From: Pseudofulvibacter geojedonensis
Lineage (GTDB): Bacteria > Bacteroidota > Bacteroidia > Flavobacteriales > Flavobacteriaceae
Length of the DNA: 64,000 nt
Direction: 5' to 3'
Assembly: GCF_042675745.1 (NCBI RefSeq)
Contig: NZ_JBHTJM010000008.1
Span: forward strand, 124,001-188,000
In this document: piece by piece, positions 49,999-58,348 of the stretch
Numbering within the stretch: the first letter of the stretch is position 1
Layout: every line of letters starts with the position of its first letter
Translations under genes and position numbers: made by a program
Notes under the pieces: model-generated
Databases searched by the model: none
Seen by the model: the letters and a program-made list of their open reading frames with translations, nothing else
What the model was told of the DNA's origin: nothing

Positions 49999-50868
49999 AT
50001 GAATAAACCAGATATTAAGCTTATTGAATGTCCTAGAGATGCAATGCAAGGTATCAAAGAGTTTATTCCAACAGAGAAAAAGGTTTTATATATTCAATCG
50101 CTTTTAAGATGTGGTTTCGATACTATAGATTTTGGAAGTTTTGTATCGCCAAAAGCGATTCCTCAAATGGTTGATACAGCCGAGGTTTTAGCTCGATTAG
50201 ATTTATCTGAAACTCAAAGCAAATTATTAGCTATAGTTGCCAATATTAGAGGAGCTACTGAAGCAGTAAAGCATAAGCCAATTCAATATCTTGGTTATCC
50301 GTTTTCTATTTCAGAAAATTTCCAAATGCGTAATACACATAAAACAATAGCTCAATCTATAGAAACACTTAAGGGAATTTTGGATATAGCTAATCAAGCC
50401 GATAAAGAAGTTGTAGCTTATTTGTCTATGGGGTTTGGAAATCCTTATGGAGATCCGTGGAATGTTGAGATAGTAGGAGAGTGGACAGAAAAGCTATCTA
50501 CTATGGGAGTAAAAATTTTGTCTTTGTCAGATACTATAGGATCATCTACCCCAGAAGTCATTGATTATTTGTACTCTAATTTAATACCCAAGTATCCGCA
50601 TATAGAATTTGGTGCTCATTTGCATACAACACCAACTACTTGGCATGAAAAAGTAAACGCAGCATATCAGGCAGGTTGTACCCGTTTTGATGGAGCTATA
50701 CAAGGTTTCGGAGGTTGTCCTATGGCAAAAGATGAACTTACAGGAAATATGCCTACAGAAAAAATGGTTTCCTATTTCACTACCGAAAAAGCGAATACAA
50801 ATGTCAATCCTATGGCTTTTGAAGCAGCTTTTAATAAAGCTTCAGATATTTTTAATAATTATCATTAA
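49999..50868 (+). CDS. Hydroxymethylglutaryl-CoA lyase family protein
   Basis: A 289-residue TIM-barrel lyase that splits HMG-CoA to acetoacetate and acetyl-CoA, the last step of leucine degradation. Motifs: IKLIECPRDAMQGIKEFIPT (metal-binding Asp and catalytic Arg), ILSLSDTIGSSTPEVI, EFGAHLHTTPTTW (His-x-His metal ligands) and FDGAIQGFGGCPMAKD with the catalytic Cys240. It fits the leucine pathway with the carboxylase beta subunit at 25.8 kb. The gene is alone and precedes the iron island but is separated from it by its own promoter. Confidence 0.92.
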   Translation: MNKPDIKLIECPRDAMQGIKEFIPTEKKVLYIQSLLRCGFDTIDFGSFVSPKAIPQMVDTAEVLARLDLSETQSKLLAIVANIRGATEAVKHKPIQYLGYPFSISENFQMRNTHKTIAQSIETLKGILDIANQADKEVVAYLSMGFGNPYGDPWNVEIVGEWTEKLSTMGVKILSLSDTIGSSTPEVIDYLYSNLIPKYPHIEFGAHLHTTPTTWHEKVNAAYQAGCTRFDGAIQGFGGCPMAKDELTGNMPTEKMVSYFTTEKANTNVNPMAFEAAFNKASDIFNNYH

Positions 50869-50893
50869 TTTGTAAATCAACAAGTTAGTTTTT

Positions 50894-50983
50894 TTATTTT
50901 AATTTATTCTAAATAACTTTTTGTTATTTAGAATGAGTCTTTATATTTGCAAGAAATTAATTAAATATAATTATTCTAAATAA
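50894..50983. promoter_or_regulatory. Three Fur-like boxes at the head of the iron island
   Basis: Three copies of a 23-bp palindrome (11-1-11, half-sites TTATTTAGAAT and ATTCTAAATAA) lie at 50894-50916, 50924-50946 and 50961-50983. The first and third each carry a perfect right half ATTCTAAATAA with 8 of 11 matches on the left. The middle has a perfect left half and 7 of 11 on the right. The core TTAGAAT-N-ATTCTAA is a 7-1-7 site typical of Fur/PerR superfamily operators. They cover the promoter at 50920-50949 and the start region, so they are placed for iron-dependent repression. Confidence 0.65.
50920..50949 (+). promoter_or_regulatory. Promoter of the DUF4856 lipoprotein gene
   Basis: TTTG at 50920-50923, 18 bp, then TATATTTG at 50942-50949. 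Both elements are overlapped by Fur-like boxes. Confidence 0.75.
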
Positions 50984-50989
50984 AAACTA

Positions 50990-52186
50990 ATGAGAAAAGT
51001 AGTATTAAGCTTAGCAGTTGTAACTGCGTTGTCTTTTGTATCATGTTCAAGTGATGATAATAATGGAGGGGCTACTCCTACATTTGCTAAAACAGTAGCA
51101 GATATTAATTTAGATGGTGTTGTAGCTCCAGCAACTTATAATTGGACAAGAAATAATGCAACATCTGTAAGTTATGGAGGACAAACTACTCGTATTAATA
51201 TGTTAGATTATATAACTAACAAACAAGGAGATGAAGGTTTAAAGAATACAGCAAGAACAGAAGCCCAGTTAAAAGGTATGTATAACCATACGGCTAACGA
51301 TGGTTTTTTCTCTGATGCTACTTTAAATTCAAGTGGAAAAAATATTAAAGGAAAAACAGGAAATTCAGACGATTTCTTTAGTGGTACTGTAGAAGGATCT
51401 CAAATTAAAACTTACTTTGATGGGTTGATTACGGATCAGGTAGCAAACGTATTTCCTAACTGGAGCACCAATGCAGCTGCTGGAACTGCAGGTCAGTTAG
51501 CAGATGGGTCTTCTACACGTTATGTAAACGCTAAAGGTTACGAAAACGATCAGTTATTTGCTAAAGGTTTAATAGGAGCTTTACAGGTAGATCAAGCTAC
51601 TAATAACTATATGTCTCGTGTAGCTAATGATGACAACTCTACTGTAGAAAATAATTATACAGATATGGAACACCACTTTGATGAGGCTTACGGGTACTTG
51701 TTAAATAGTGCAGATTCTAACTACTTTAATAAGTATTTAGGTAAAGTAGATGCTGATACTGATTTTACAGGAATTAAGAATGAAATTGAAACGGCCTTTA
51801 GAATTGCTAGACAAGCAATTGTAGATCAAAAATATGATGTAAGAGATCAGGCAATAGAGGTAATTCGTTACCAAGTATCTAGAGTAATTGCTATTAGAGC
51901 TGTTTATTACTTACAAGCAGGTAAGAATCAATTAGATGATGCTTCTGGTAAAGGTCCTGCTTTTCATGATTTATCTGAAGGTTTAGGTTTTGTATATAGC
52001 TTACGCTTTATTAGAAAATCTGATGTTAAAGAAACATATTTTACAAAAGCAGAGGTAGATGGTTTATTAAATGACCTTATAGGAAGTACTAATGGTCTAT
52101 GGGATCTTACTGGAGCAGATTTAGACGCTGTATCTGAAGCAATTGCTGCTAAGTTTGACTTTACTGTTGCACAAGCAGGCAGCTAA
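50990..52186 (+). CDS. DUF4856 lipoprotein (imelysin-related)
   Basis: A 398-residue lipoprotein (signal MRKVVLSLAVVTALSFVSC, lipid-anchored Cys19, followed by SSDDNNGG). The helical body carries NYTDMEHHFDEAYGYLLNS (about residues 223-241), whose EHHFDEAYGY is the GxHxxE-like metal-site motif of imelysin-type proteins, and LAYRIARQAI-like helices. DUF4856 proteins in Bacteroidota are typically found beside imelysin genes and are probably involved in iron or heme handling at the outer membrane. It has its own promoter with three Fur-like boxes and a terminator before the imelysin gene. Confidence 0.85.
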   Translation: MRKVVLSLAVVTALSFVSCSSDDNNGGATPTFAKTVADINLDGVVAPATYNWTRNNATSVSYGGQTTRINMLDYITNKQGDEGLKNTARTEAQLKGMYNHTANDGFFSDATLNSSGKNIKGKTGNSDDFFSGTVEGSQIKTYFDGLITDQVANVFPNWSTNAAAGTAGQLADGSSTRYVNAKGYENDQLFAKGLIGALQVDQATNNYMSRVANDDNSTVENNYTDMEHHFDEAYGYLLNSADSNYFNKYLGKVDADTDFTGIKNEIETAFRIARQAIVDQKYDVRDQAIEVIRYQVSRVIAIRAVYYLQAGKNQLDDASGKGPAFHDLSEGLGFVYSLRFIRKSDVKETYFTKAEVDGLLNDLIGSTNGLWDLTGADLDAVSEAIAAKFDFTVAQAGS

Positions 52187-52209
52187 TAATTCAAAATATT
52201 TTAAATTTT

Positions 52210-52246
52210 AAAGCGGCTAACATTTATTTGTTAGTCGCTTTTTTTT
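52210..52246 (+). terminator. Terminator between the DUF4856 and imelysin genes
   Basis: AAAGCG..CTAACA pairs with TGTTAG..CGCTTT, with one mismatch between the two blocks, followed by a long T run. The T run merges into the imelysin promoter's TATATTTG (52246-52253). Confidence 0.8.
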
Positions 52247-52253
52247 ATATTTG
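52246..52253 (+). promoter_or_regulatory. -7 promoter element of the imelysin operon
   Basis: TATATTTG; the nearest TTTG (52227-52230) is 15 bp upstream, within the preceding terminator, slightly short of the normal spacing. Confidence 0.6.
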
Positions 52254-52256
52254 CGC

Positions 52257-52279
52257 TTAATTAGAATAAATTTAAATAA
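52257..52279. promoter_or_regulatory. Fur-like box at the imelysin promoter
   Basis: Left half TTAATTAGAAT (10 of 11 matches to TTATTTAGAAT) and right half AATTTAAATAA (9 of 11 to ATTCTAAATAA) around a central A. It sits over the expected transcription start, just before the ATG at 52288. Confidence 0.65.
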
Positions 52280-52287
52280 CTAATCTA

Positions 52288-53406
52288 ATGAAGAAGTTTT
52301 TAGCAATTTTAGTTTTGACCGTTTTAGTATGGGCTTGTAGCTCGGATAATGGTTCTTCTGGAGGAGGAAATACAGATAACTTTGATAGAGCAGCCATGTT
52401 AACCAATTGGGCAGATAATATTATTATTCCTGCTTATACAGATTACGAAAATAAGTTAACGGCATTACAAACAGCTACAACTAATTTCACAACTATTGTA
52501 GATCAAACTAATTTAGATGCTTTGCGTACTGCTTGGTTAGAAGCGTATAAAACTTGGCAATATGTAATACTATTTAGTGATTTTTCTAAAGCTGCTGAAT
52601 TAAATGTGACTAGATGGGTGAATAGATTTCCTACAGACGTTACTGGTATAGAAACAAATATTACGAATAACTTTACAGACTTAACTTTGTCTTCTACCAA
52701 TGTACAACAAGGTTTTCCAGCATTAGATTATTTACTATATGGTGTAGCAGCAGATGATACTGCAATATTAGCTAAGTACGATTCTGAGGCGAATGCAGCC
52801 AATTATAAAAACTATTTAACAGCTGTTGTTAATAGGTTAAAAGACTTAAATACACCTGTATTAAATCATTGGAACTCTGGATACAGAAATATCTTTATAG
52901 GTTTAACAGAAAATACAAATGCTGGAGGAGTAAATATTTTAGTAAATGATTATATCTATAATTATGAAAAGTATTTTAGAAAATATAAATTAGGAGATCC
53001 TTTAGGTATTTTTACAGGAAATGGTGTTGAACCTACTTATATTGAGTCTCGTTATGGAAAAAAATCTAAAGAATTATTATTAGTAGTTTTATCTGCAATT
53101 GAAGATTTTTTTAGTGGTAAACATTATAATTCTGCCGCAATAGGAGAAAGTTTTAAAACTTATTTAGCGTACTTAGATGCTAAAAAAGATGGACAAGATT
53201 TAGTACCTTTAATGCTTGCTCAAATGGGCTCAGCAAGAACCAAATTAAATGGATTAGATACTGATCTATCTAATCAAATTAATACTAATGTAACACCTGT
53301 ACAAGAAACTTATACAGAAATTCAAAAATTAGTTCCGATGTTAAAAATAGATATGAGGTCTGCTTTTAATGTAGAACTTGATTATTACGATAATGACGGA
53401 GATTAA
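52288..53406 (+). CDS. Imelysin family (M75) lipoprotein
   Basis: A 372-residue lipoprotein (signal MKKFLAILVLTVLVWAC, Cys17, with a Gly/Ser tether). It is an all-helical imelysin fold, with TLQTATTNFT-type repeats and LDALRTAWLEAYKTWQYV near residues 74-91. The signature segment GxHxxE reads VQQGFPALDYLLYG here (Pro for His, Asp for Glu), a subgroup variant also recalled from other Bacteroidota. Imelysins are iron-regulated surface proteins linked to iron or heme uptake. It is encoded between the DUF4856 and HTTM genes with a Fur-like box at its start. Confidence 0.88.
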   Translation: MKKFLAILVLTVLVWACSSDNGSSGGGNTDNFDRAAMLTNWADNIIIPAYTDYENKLTALQTATTNFTTIVDQTNLDALRTAWLEAYKTWQYVILFSDFSKAAELNVTRWVNRFPTDVTGIETNITNNFTDLTLSSTNVQQGFPALDYLLYGVAADDTAILAKYDSEANAANYKNYLTAVVNRLKDLNTPVLNHWNSGYRNIFIGLTENTNAGGVNILVNDYIYNYEKYFRKYKLGDPLGIFTGNGVEPTYIESRYGKKSKELLLVVLSAIEDFFSGKHYNSAAIGESFKTYLAYLDAKKDGQDLVPLMLAQMGSARTKLNGLDTDLSNQINTNVTPVQETYTEIQKLVPMLKIDMRSAFNVELDYYDNDGD

Positions 53407-53430
53407 TTAAAATTTATAATGAAATAATAG

Positions 53431-53458
53431 AGAGGCGTTAGAAATCGCCTCTTTTCTT
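53431..53458 (+). terminator. Attenuator-like terminator between imelysin and HTTM genes
   Basis: AGAGGCG / CGCCTCT with an 8-nt loop and a T-rich tail. The ATG of the HTTM gene lies only 11 bp after the stem, and no other promoter was seen before it, so this hairpin probably lowers but does not stop transcription from imelysin into the downstream genes. Confidence 0.7.
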
Positions 53459-53463
53459 TGTTT

Positions 53464-54834
53464 ATGAAATACCCCCCCAAGCTTTACTTTACTCAAACAA
53501 CCTCGGCAGCTTCTTTAGCTGTTTTCCGAATAGGGTTTGGGTTGATGATGTTAATTAGCATTATAAGGTTTTGGGTTAATGGTTGGATAGACTCGGTTTA
53601 TATACAACCAAAATTCTTTTTTTCCTACCACGGATTCGAGTGGATAAAGCCTATAGGAGAATATACCTATTGGTTGTTTTTTATTTGTGGTTTATCTGCT
53701 TTTTGTGTGGCTATTGGTTTTAAATATAGAATAGCCATTGTTAGTTTTTTCTTGAGCTTTACCTACATAGAGTTAATGGATAAAACTACATATTTAAACC
53801 ATTATTACTTTATTAGTTTAATGGCGTTTGTACTTATTTTTGTTCCAGCAAATGCTACATTTTCGGCAGATAATTTATTGACGAAAAAGCAGTTTAAACA
53901 AGTACCTAAATGGACAGTAGATGGTATTAAACTATTGTTAGGTATTGTGTATTTCTATGCAGGTTTAGCAAAAATTAATTCAGACTGGTTGTTTAGAGCT
54001 ATGCCATTAAAAATATGGTTGCCATCTAAATACGATTTACCTATTATAGGCGAAACCATAATGCAACAAGAGTGGTTTCATTATGCAATGAGTTGGAGCG
54101 GAATGCTCTATGATTTGGTAATTCCTTTTTTATTGTTGTATAAACCAACCAGAAAGATTGCTTTTGCAGCAGTAATTTTCTTTCATGTATTTACATGGGT
54201 ATTATTTCCAATAGGAATGTTTCCGTTTATTATGATAGTGAGTGCTTTTATCTTTTTTGATTCATTAACTCATCAAAAAGTAATAAATGGCTTAAGGAGA
54301 TTGCTAGCTAAGTTTTTTCAGTCATCAAAATTCAGAATAGAAGAAACTCAGTTTTATAAGTATACTAATAAGAAATTAGTAACCTATATTTTAGCAACAT
54401 TTTTTGCTGCTCAATTGCTATTACCTTTTAGGTATGTATTGTATCCTGGAGAATTGTTTTGGACAGAAGAAGGATATCGTTTTTCTTGGCGAGTAATGTT
54501 AATAGAAAAAGCTGGATATGCTAATTTTAAAATAGTAGATGCTGAAACCGGAAGGTTTTTTTATGTAGAAAATAATGACTTTCTAACCTCATTTCAAGAA
54601 AAACAAATGAGCACCCAACCAGATTTTATTTTGGAATATGCTCATTTTTTAGGAAATCATTTTAAAAAAGATGGCCATAAAAATATTCAGGTATTTGTTG
54701 AAAGTTTTGTAGGGTTAAATGGTAGGTTAAGTCAACCATTTATAGATCCTACAGTAGATTTATATCAAGAAAAAGAATCGTTTAAACATAAAGATTGGAT
54801 TTTACCTTTTAAAGATAAGATTGATGGATTGTAA
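53464..54834 (+). CDS. HTTM / vitamin K-dependent gamma-carboxylase-like membrane enzyme
   Basis: A 456-residue integral membrane protein. Similarity to human gamma-glutamyl carboxylase runs over the whole HTTM core: LMDKTTYLNHYYFISLMAF (human LDKTSWNNHSYLYGLLAF), VYFYAGLAKINSDWL (human VYFIAGVKKLDADWV), HVFTWVLFPIGMFPFIM and LLPFRYVLYPGELFWTEEGY. The residues aligning with the catalytic His160 and Lys218 of the human enzyme are present as His113 and Lys170. The ATG at 53464 is used; a TTG 6 bp upstream is possible. The end overlaps the TonB receptor by 11 bp. The enzyme would act on a lumenal/periplasmic protein; the substrate is unknown, and vitamin K (menaquinone) is available in flavobacteria. 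Confidence 0.85.
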   Translation: MKYPPKLYFTQTTSAASLAVFRIGFGLMMLISIIRFWVNGWIDSVYIQPKFFFSYHGFEWIKPIGEYTYWLFFICGLSAFCVAIGFKYRIAIVSFFLSFTYIELMDKTTYLNHYYFISLMAFVLIFVPANATFSADNLLTKKQFKQVPKWTVDGIKLLLGIVYFYAGLAKINSDWLFRAMPLKIWLPSKYDLPIIGETIMQQEWFHYAMSWSGMLYDLVIPFLLLYKPTRKIAFAAVIFFHVFTWVLFPIGMFPFIMIVSAFIFFDSLTHQKVINGLRRLLAKFFQSSKFRIEETQFYKYTNKKLVTYILATFFAAQLLLPFRYVLYPGELFWTEEGYRFSWRVMLIEKAGYANFKIVDAETGRFFYVENNDFLTSFQEKQMSTQPDFILEYAHFLGNHFKKDGHKNIQVFVESFVGLNGRLSQPFIDPTVDLYQEKESFKHKDWILPFKDKIDGL

Positions 54835-57238
54835 AATAATAACTAAGATTGTTTTGTTTTTTGTTTTGTTTAGCTCTATCGGACTGGCACAAGAAACTAT
54901 TTCTGGTGTTGTAACAGATCAAAAAGATATTCCGTTAGCAAAAGTAGCTATCTATAATTCTAGTGGGGGATTACTTACGCAGACTAATCATAATGGGCTT
55001 TTTAGTTTTGTGTCACAAAAACAAAATTTAAAAGTTGTTTTGTATTTGGATTCATATTCAATATTAGAAAAAGAGTTAACAGCTCCATCATCTAAAGTAA
55101 AAATTGTTTTACATGAAATTGGAGGTAATTTGACAGAAGTAGAATTAACCGCTAGAAGGAAAAAAGTATTTGCTTTAAAACGCTTAAAAGACGTTGAAGA
55201 AACTGCTATTTATGCAGGAAAAAAAACAGAGGTGGTTTTAGTAGAGGAGTCTCTAGCTAATATAGCAACAAATAATACAAGGCAATTATACAATCAAGTA
55301 GCGGGTTTAAATATTTACGAAACAGACGATGCTGGTTTGCAATTAAGTATAGGAGGTAGAGGTTTAGACCCTAACCGTACAGCTAATTTTAATACTAGAC
55401 AGAATGGTTACGATATAAGTGCAGATGTATTAGGCTATCCAGAAAGTTATTACACTCCTGCTGCAGAGGGTTTGAGTGAAATACAAATTATTAGAGGAGC
55501 AGCCTCTTTACAGTATGGTACTCAGTTTGGAGGTTTAATTAATTTTAAAATGAAAGAACCTAACCCAAATAAAAAAATAGAACTGATTTCTCGTTTTACA
55601 ACGGGTAGTAATGGACTCGCTACAAACTTTACGAGTTTAAGTGGTACGGCTAATAAATTTAGTTATTATACTTACTATAATTATAAACAGGGAGATGGAT
55701 TTAGAGATAATTCACGATTTGAATCAAAAAATGCATTTGGTCATTTTGTGTACGATTTTACTAGTAAAACTAAGTTAAGTGCAGATATAACCTACATGAA
55801 TTATTTGGCACAACAAGCGGGTGGTTTAACCGATAGAATGTTTGAAGAAGATCCTTTTCAAAGTAACCGATCAAGAAATTGGTTTCAAGTAAATTGGTTG
55901 TTGTATAATTTAAAGCTTGCGCATAAATTTTCTGAGAAAACAAATGCAACCATTAACTTTTTTGGGTTAAACGCATCTAGAGACGCTTTAGGTTATAGAA
56001 CCAATAGAGTAAGTGATGCGGATGATTTATCTGCACCGAGAGATTTAATTAAAGGTAAATTTAGAAACTTTGGATTAGAAGCTAGATTGGTTCATAGATA
56101 TTCTTTGTTTAATAAGAAGAGTACTTTCTTAATAGGAACCAAGTATTATAATGCAAGAAATAAAGATCAACAGGGACCAGGAACTACAACCTCTAATGCT
56201 AATTTCGATTTTGATGAGTCTTTATTTGATTCGTATCATTCGCAATCTAACTTTACCTATCCTAATCAGAACTTAGCAGTTTTTGGAGAGAATATATTTT
56301 ATATAAATGATAAGCTTTCAATAACTCCTGGTTTTCGTTTCGAATATATAAAAACAGAAACAGAAGGTAGGTATATCAGAACTAATACATTAGGTAACGG
56401 AACGGTTGTGATAGTAGAAGATGAGGAAGATAATAGAGTGTTTGATCGCTCGTTTGTATTGCTTGGTTTAGGTGTAAGTTATAAGCCATTAGATGTGTTA
56501 GAAGTTTATGGAAATATTTCTCAAAATTACCGTTCGGTTACATTTTCAGATATTAGGATAAACAATCCTTCTTATGAAGTAGATCCGAATATAACTGATG
56601 AAAAAGGATTTACAGCAGATATTGGAGTAAGAGGTAATCTTAAGAAAATTGTATCGTATGATGTTGGGTTATTTGGATTGTTTTATAACGATAGAATTGG
56701 TTTAGTTCAACGAGAGAACTCTAATTTTCAGGTTAAAAATGTGAGAACAAATATTGGAGATGCTGTTATGTATGGTTTAGAATCTTTAATTGATATAGAT
56801 GTGTCAAAACTTTTAATAAAAGACAATGATTATAGGTTGAATGTATTTGCTAATACATCTGTTTTAGATTCTTATTATGTAGATGATTCAACTAAAAATG
56901 TTGAGTTTGTCCCTGATTTTAACTTTAAGACAGGGGTTAAATTTGGGTATAAAGATTTATTGGGATCAGTTCAATACAGTTATTTGTCTCAACAATTTAC
57001 AGACGCAACAAATGCAACAGGTACAGATTCTGTAACAGGATTGTTGGGTCCAATTCCTAGTTATGATGTTCTAGATCTATCTTTATCTTATACCTATAAG
57101 AGATTCAAACTAGAAACAGGAATAAATAATGTGCTAGACAATCATTATTTTACGAGAAGAGCAACAGGTTATCCTGGGCCTGGTATTATACCTTCAGCAC
57201 CTAGAAATTGGTATGCAACTTTACAGGTAAAATTATAA
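54824..57238 (+). CDS. TonB-dependent receptor, ferric-citrate (FecA)-like
   Basis: An 804-residue outer-membrane receptor. Signal peptide (to SSIGLAQ), then a carboxypeptidase-regulatory-like beta domain (about 24-105: ISGVVTDQKDIPLAKVAIYN), a plug (about 115-235: LANIATNNTRQLYNQVAGL, SIGGRGLDPNRTANFNTRQN, IIRGAASLQYGTQFGG) and a 22-strand barrel ending in NWYATLQVKL. The plug signature is closest to FecA-type Fe3+-dicitrate receptors. No FecI/FecR pair or SusD partner is present. It overlaps the HTTM gene, so the two are translationally coupled. Confidence 0.92.
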   Translation: MDCKIITKIVLFFVLFSSIGLAQETISGVVTDQKDIPLAKVAIYNSSGGLLTQTNHNGLFSFVSQKQNLKVVLYLDSYSILEKELTAPSSKVKIVLHEIGGNLTEVELTARRKKVFALKRLKDVEETAIYAGKKTEVVLVEESLANIATNNTRQLYNQVAGLNIYETDDAGLQLSIGGRGLDPNRTANFNTRQNGYDISADVLGYPESYYTPAAEGLSEIQIIRGAASLQYGTQFGGLINFKMKEPNPNKKIELISRFTTGSNGLATNFTSLSGTANKFSYYTYYNYKQGDGFRDNSRFESKNAFGHFVYDFTSKTKLSADITYMNYLAQQAGGLTDRMFEEDPFQSNRSRNWFQVNWLLYNLKLAHKFSEKTNATINFFGLNASRDALGYRTNRVSDADDLSAPRDLIKGKFRNFGLEARLVHRYSLFNKKSTFLIGTKYYNARNKDQQGPGTTTSNANFDFDESLFDSYHSQSNFTYPNQNLAVFGENIFYINDKLSITPGFRFEYIKTETEGRYIRTNTLGNGTVVIVEDEEDNRVFDRSFVLLGLGVSYKPLDVLEVYGNISQNYRSVTFSDIRINNPSYEVDPNITDEKGFTADIGVRGNLKKIVSYDVGLFGLFYNDRIGLVQRENSNFQVKNVRTNIGDAVMYGLESLIDIDVSKLLIKDNDYRLNVFANTSVLDSYYVDDSTKNVEFVPDFNFKTGVKFGYKDLLGSVQYSYLSQQFTDATNATGTDSVTGLLGPIPSYDVLDLSLSYTYKRFKLETGINNVLDNHYFTRRATGYPGPGIIPSAPRNWYATLQVKL

Positions 57239-57244
57239 TCAGTT

Positions 57245-57267
57245 TTATTTAGAATAATTACAAATAA
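57245..57267. promoter_or_regulatory. Fur-like box at the Fe(III) ABC operon promoter
   Basis: A perfect left half TTATTTAGAAT, a central A, and right half ATTACAAATAA (9 of 11 to ATTCTAAATAA). It covers the -33 region of the promoter whose TATATTTG lies at 57271-57278. Confidence 0.7.
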
Positions 57268-57270
57268 GTT

Positions 57271-57278
57271 TATATTTG
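57271..57278 (+). promoter_or_regulatory. -7 promoter element of the Fe(III) ABC operon
   Basis: TATATTTG, 20 bp before the substrate-binding protein ATG. No TTG lies in the -33 window, which is occupied by the Fur-like box. Confidence 0.65.
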
Positions 57279-57298
57279 CAATCAACAAAATTTAATAG

Positions 57299-58348
57299 AT
57301 GAAAAAACTAGTTTACGTATTAGCTGTATCAATGACAATTTTTTCTTGTAAGAAAGAAGTAAAGCAAGAAGAAAAAGAAGTTGAACCTGTAAAACAAGAA
57401 GAAGTAACTGTATATACTCACCGTCATTATCCGGCAGATCAAGAGTTATTTGCTCAGTTTGAAAAAGAAACGGGTATTAAAGTTAATGTTGTAAATGCGA
57501 AAGCAGACGAGTTAATTCAAAAAATGGAGACCGAAGGAGAGCATTCTCCTGCAGATGTTTTAATTACGGTTGACGCTGGTAGGTTAGTTCGTGCAAAAGA
57601 CAAAGGTTTATTACAATCTGCTACTTCAGAGAACTTAACTAATACGGTTCCTGCTCATTTAAGAGATACAGATAATAACTGGTATGCTTTAACGAAAAGA
57701 GCAAGAGTATTGGTTTTTGCTAAAGATAGAGTGAAGCCAGAAGATTTAAGTACATATGAAGATTTAACTTCAGATAAGTGGAAAAAGAAAGTATTAATTC
57801 GTTCATCTAGTAATATTTATAACCAGTCATTAATGGCATCTATTATTGCTCATAAAGGAGAAGATGAAGCAGCTAAGTGGGCTGAAGGAATTGTTGCTAA
57901 TATGGCTCGTGATCCTAAAGGAAACGATAGAGATCAGGTAAAAGCGGTTGTGGCTGGAGAAGGAGATGTTGCTGTAGTTAACACCTATTATATAGGGAAG
58001 TTATTAAACTCTAAAAACCCAGAAGAAATAAAAGCTGGAGAAGGAGTTACTGTGTTTTTTCCAAACCAAGAAGGAAGAGGAGCGCACATAAACGTAAGTG
58101 GAGCAGGTGTTGCTAAATATGCACCAAACAAAGAAAATGCAATTAAATTTATTGAGTTTTTAGTTTCAGAACCAGCTCAAAAAGTTTTTGCTCAAGCTAA
58201 TTATGAATATCCTGTAAACACTAAAGTTGAAGCTTCAGACTTATTAAAGTCTTGGGGAGATTTTAAAGAAGATACTTTGTCTTTACAAAAATTAGGAGAG
58301 AACAATAAAAAAGCTGTGTTGACATTTGACACTGCTGGTTGGAAATAA
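57299..58348 (+). CDS. Fe(III) ABC transporter substrate-binding lipoprotein (FbpA/FutA type)
   Basis: A 349-residue lipoprotein (signal MKKLVYVLAVSMTIFSC, Cys17, then a Glu/Lys-rich tether). It has a periplasmic-binding fold of the ferric transferrin-like class: VTVYTHRHYPADQELFAQFE at the start of the first lobe, ADVLITVDAGRLVRAKDKGL, and the paired iron-binding tyrosines in AVVNTYYIGKL (residues near 228). The C-terminal hinge PVNTKVEASDLLKSWG is also typical. In flavobacteria this lipoprotein replaces the soluble FbpA. It is first in an operon with the permease and ATPase, under a Fur-like box. Confidence 0.94.
   Translation: MKKLVYVLAVSMTIFSCKKEVKQEEKEVEPVKQEEVTVYTHRHYPADQELFAQFEKETGIKVNVVNAKADELIQKMETEGEHSPADVLITVDAGRLVRAKDKGLLQSATSENLTNTVPAHLRDTDNNWYALTKRARVLVFAKDRVKPEDLSTYEDLTSDKWKKKVLIRSSSNIYNQSLMASIIAHKGEDEAAKWAEGIVANMARDPKGNDRDQVKAVVAGEGDVAVVNTYYIGKLLNSKNPEEIKAGEGVTVFFPNQEGRGAHINVSGAGVAKYAPNKENAIKFIEFLVSEPAQKVFAQANYEYPVNTKVEASDLLKSWGDFKEDTLSLQKLGENNKKAVLTFDTAGWK

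Noticed and set aside
50687..50875. 62-codon plus frame at the end of the HMG-CoA lyase gene
   Set aside because: It overlaps the lyase in a shifted frame and has no family signal.
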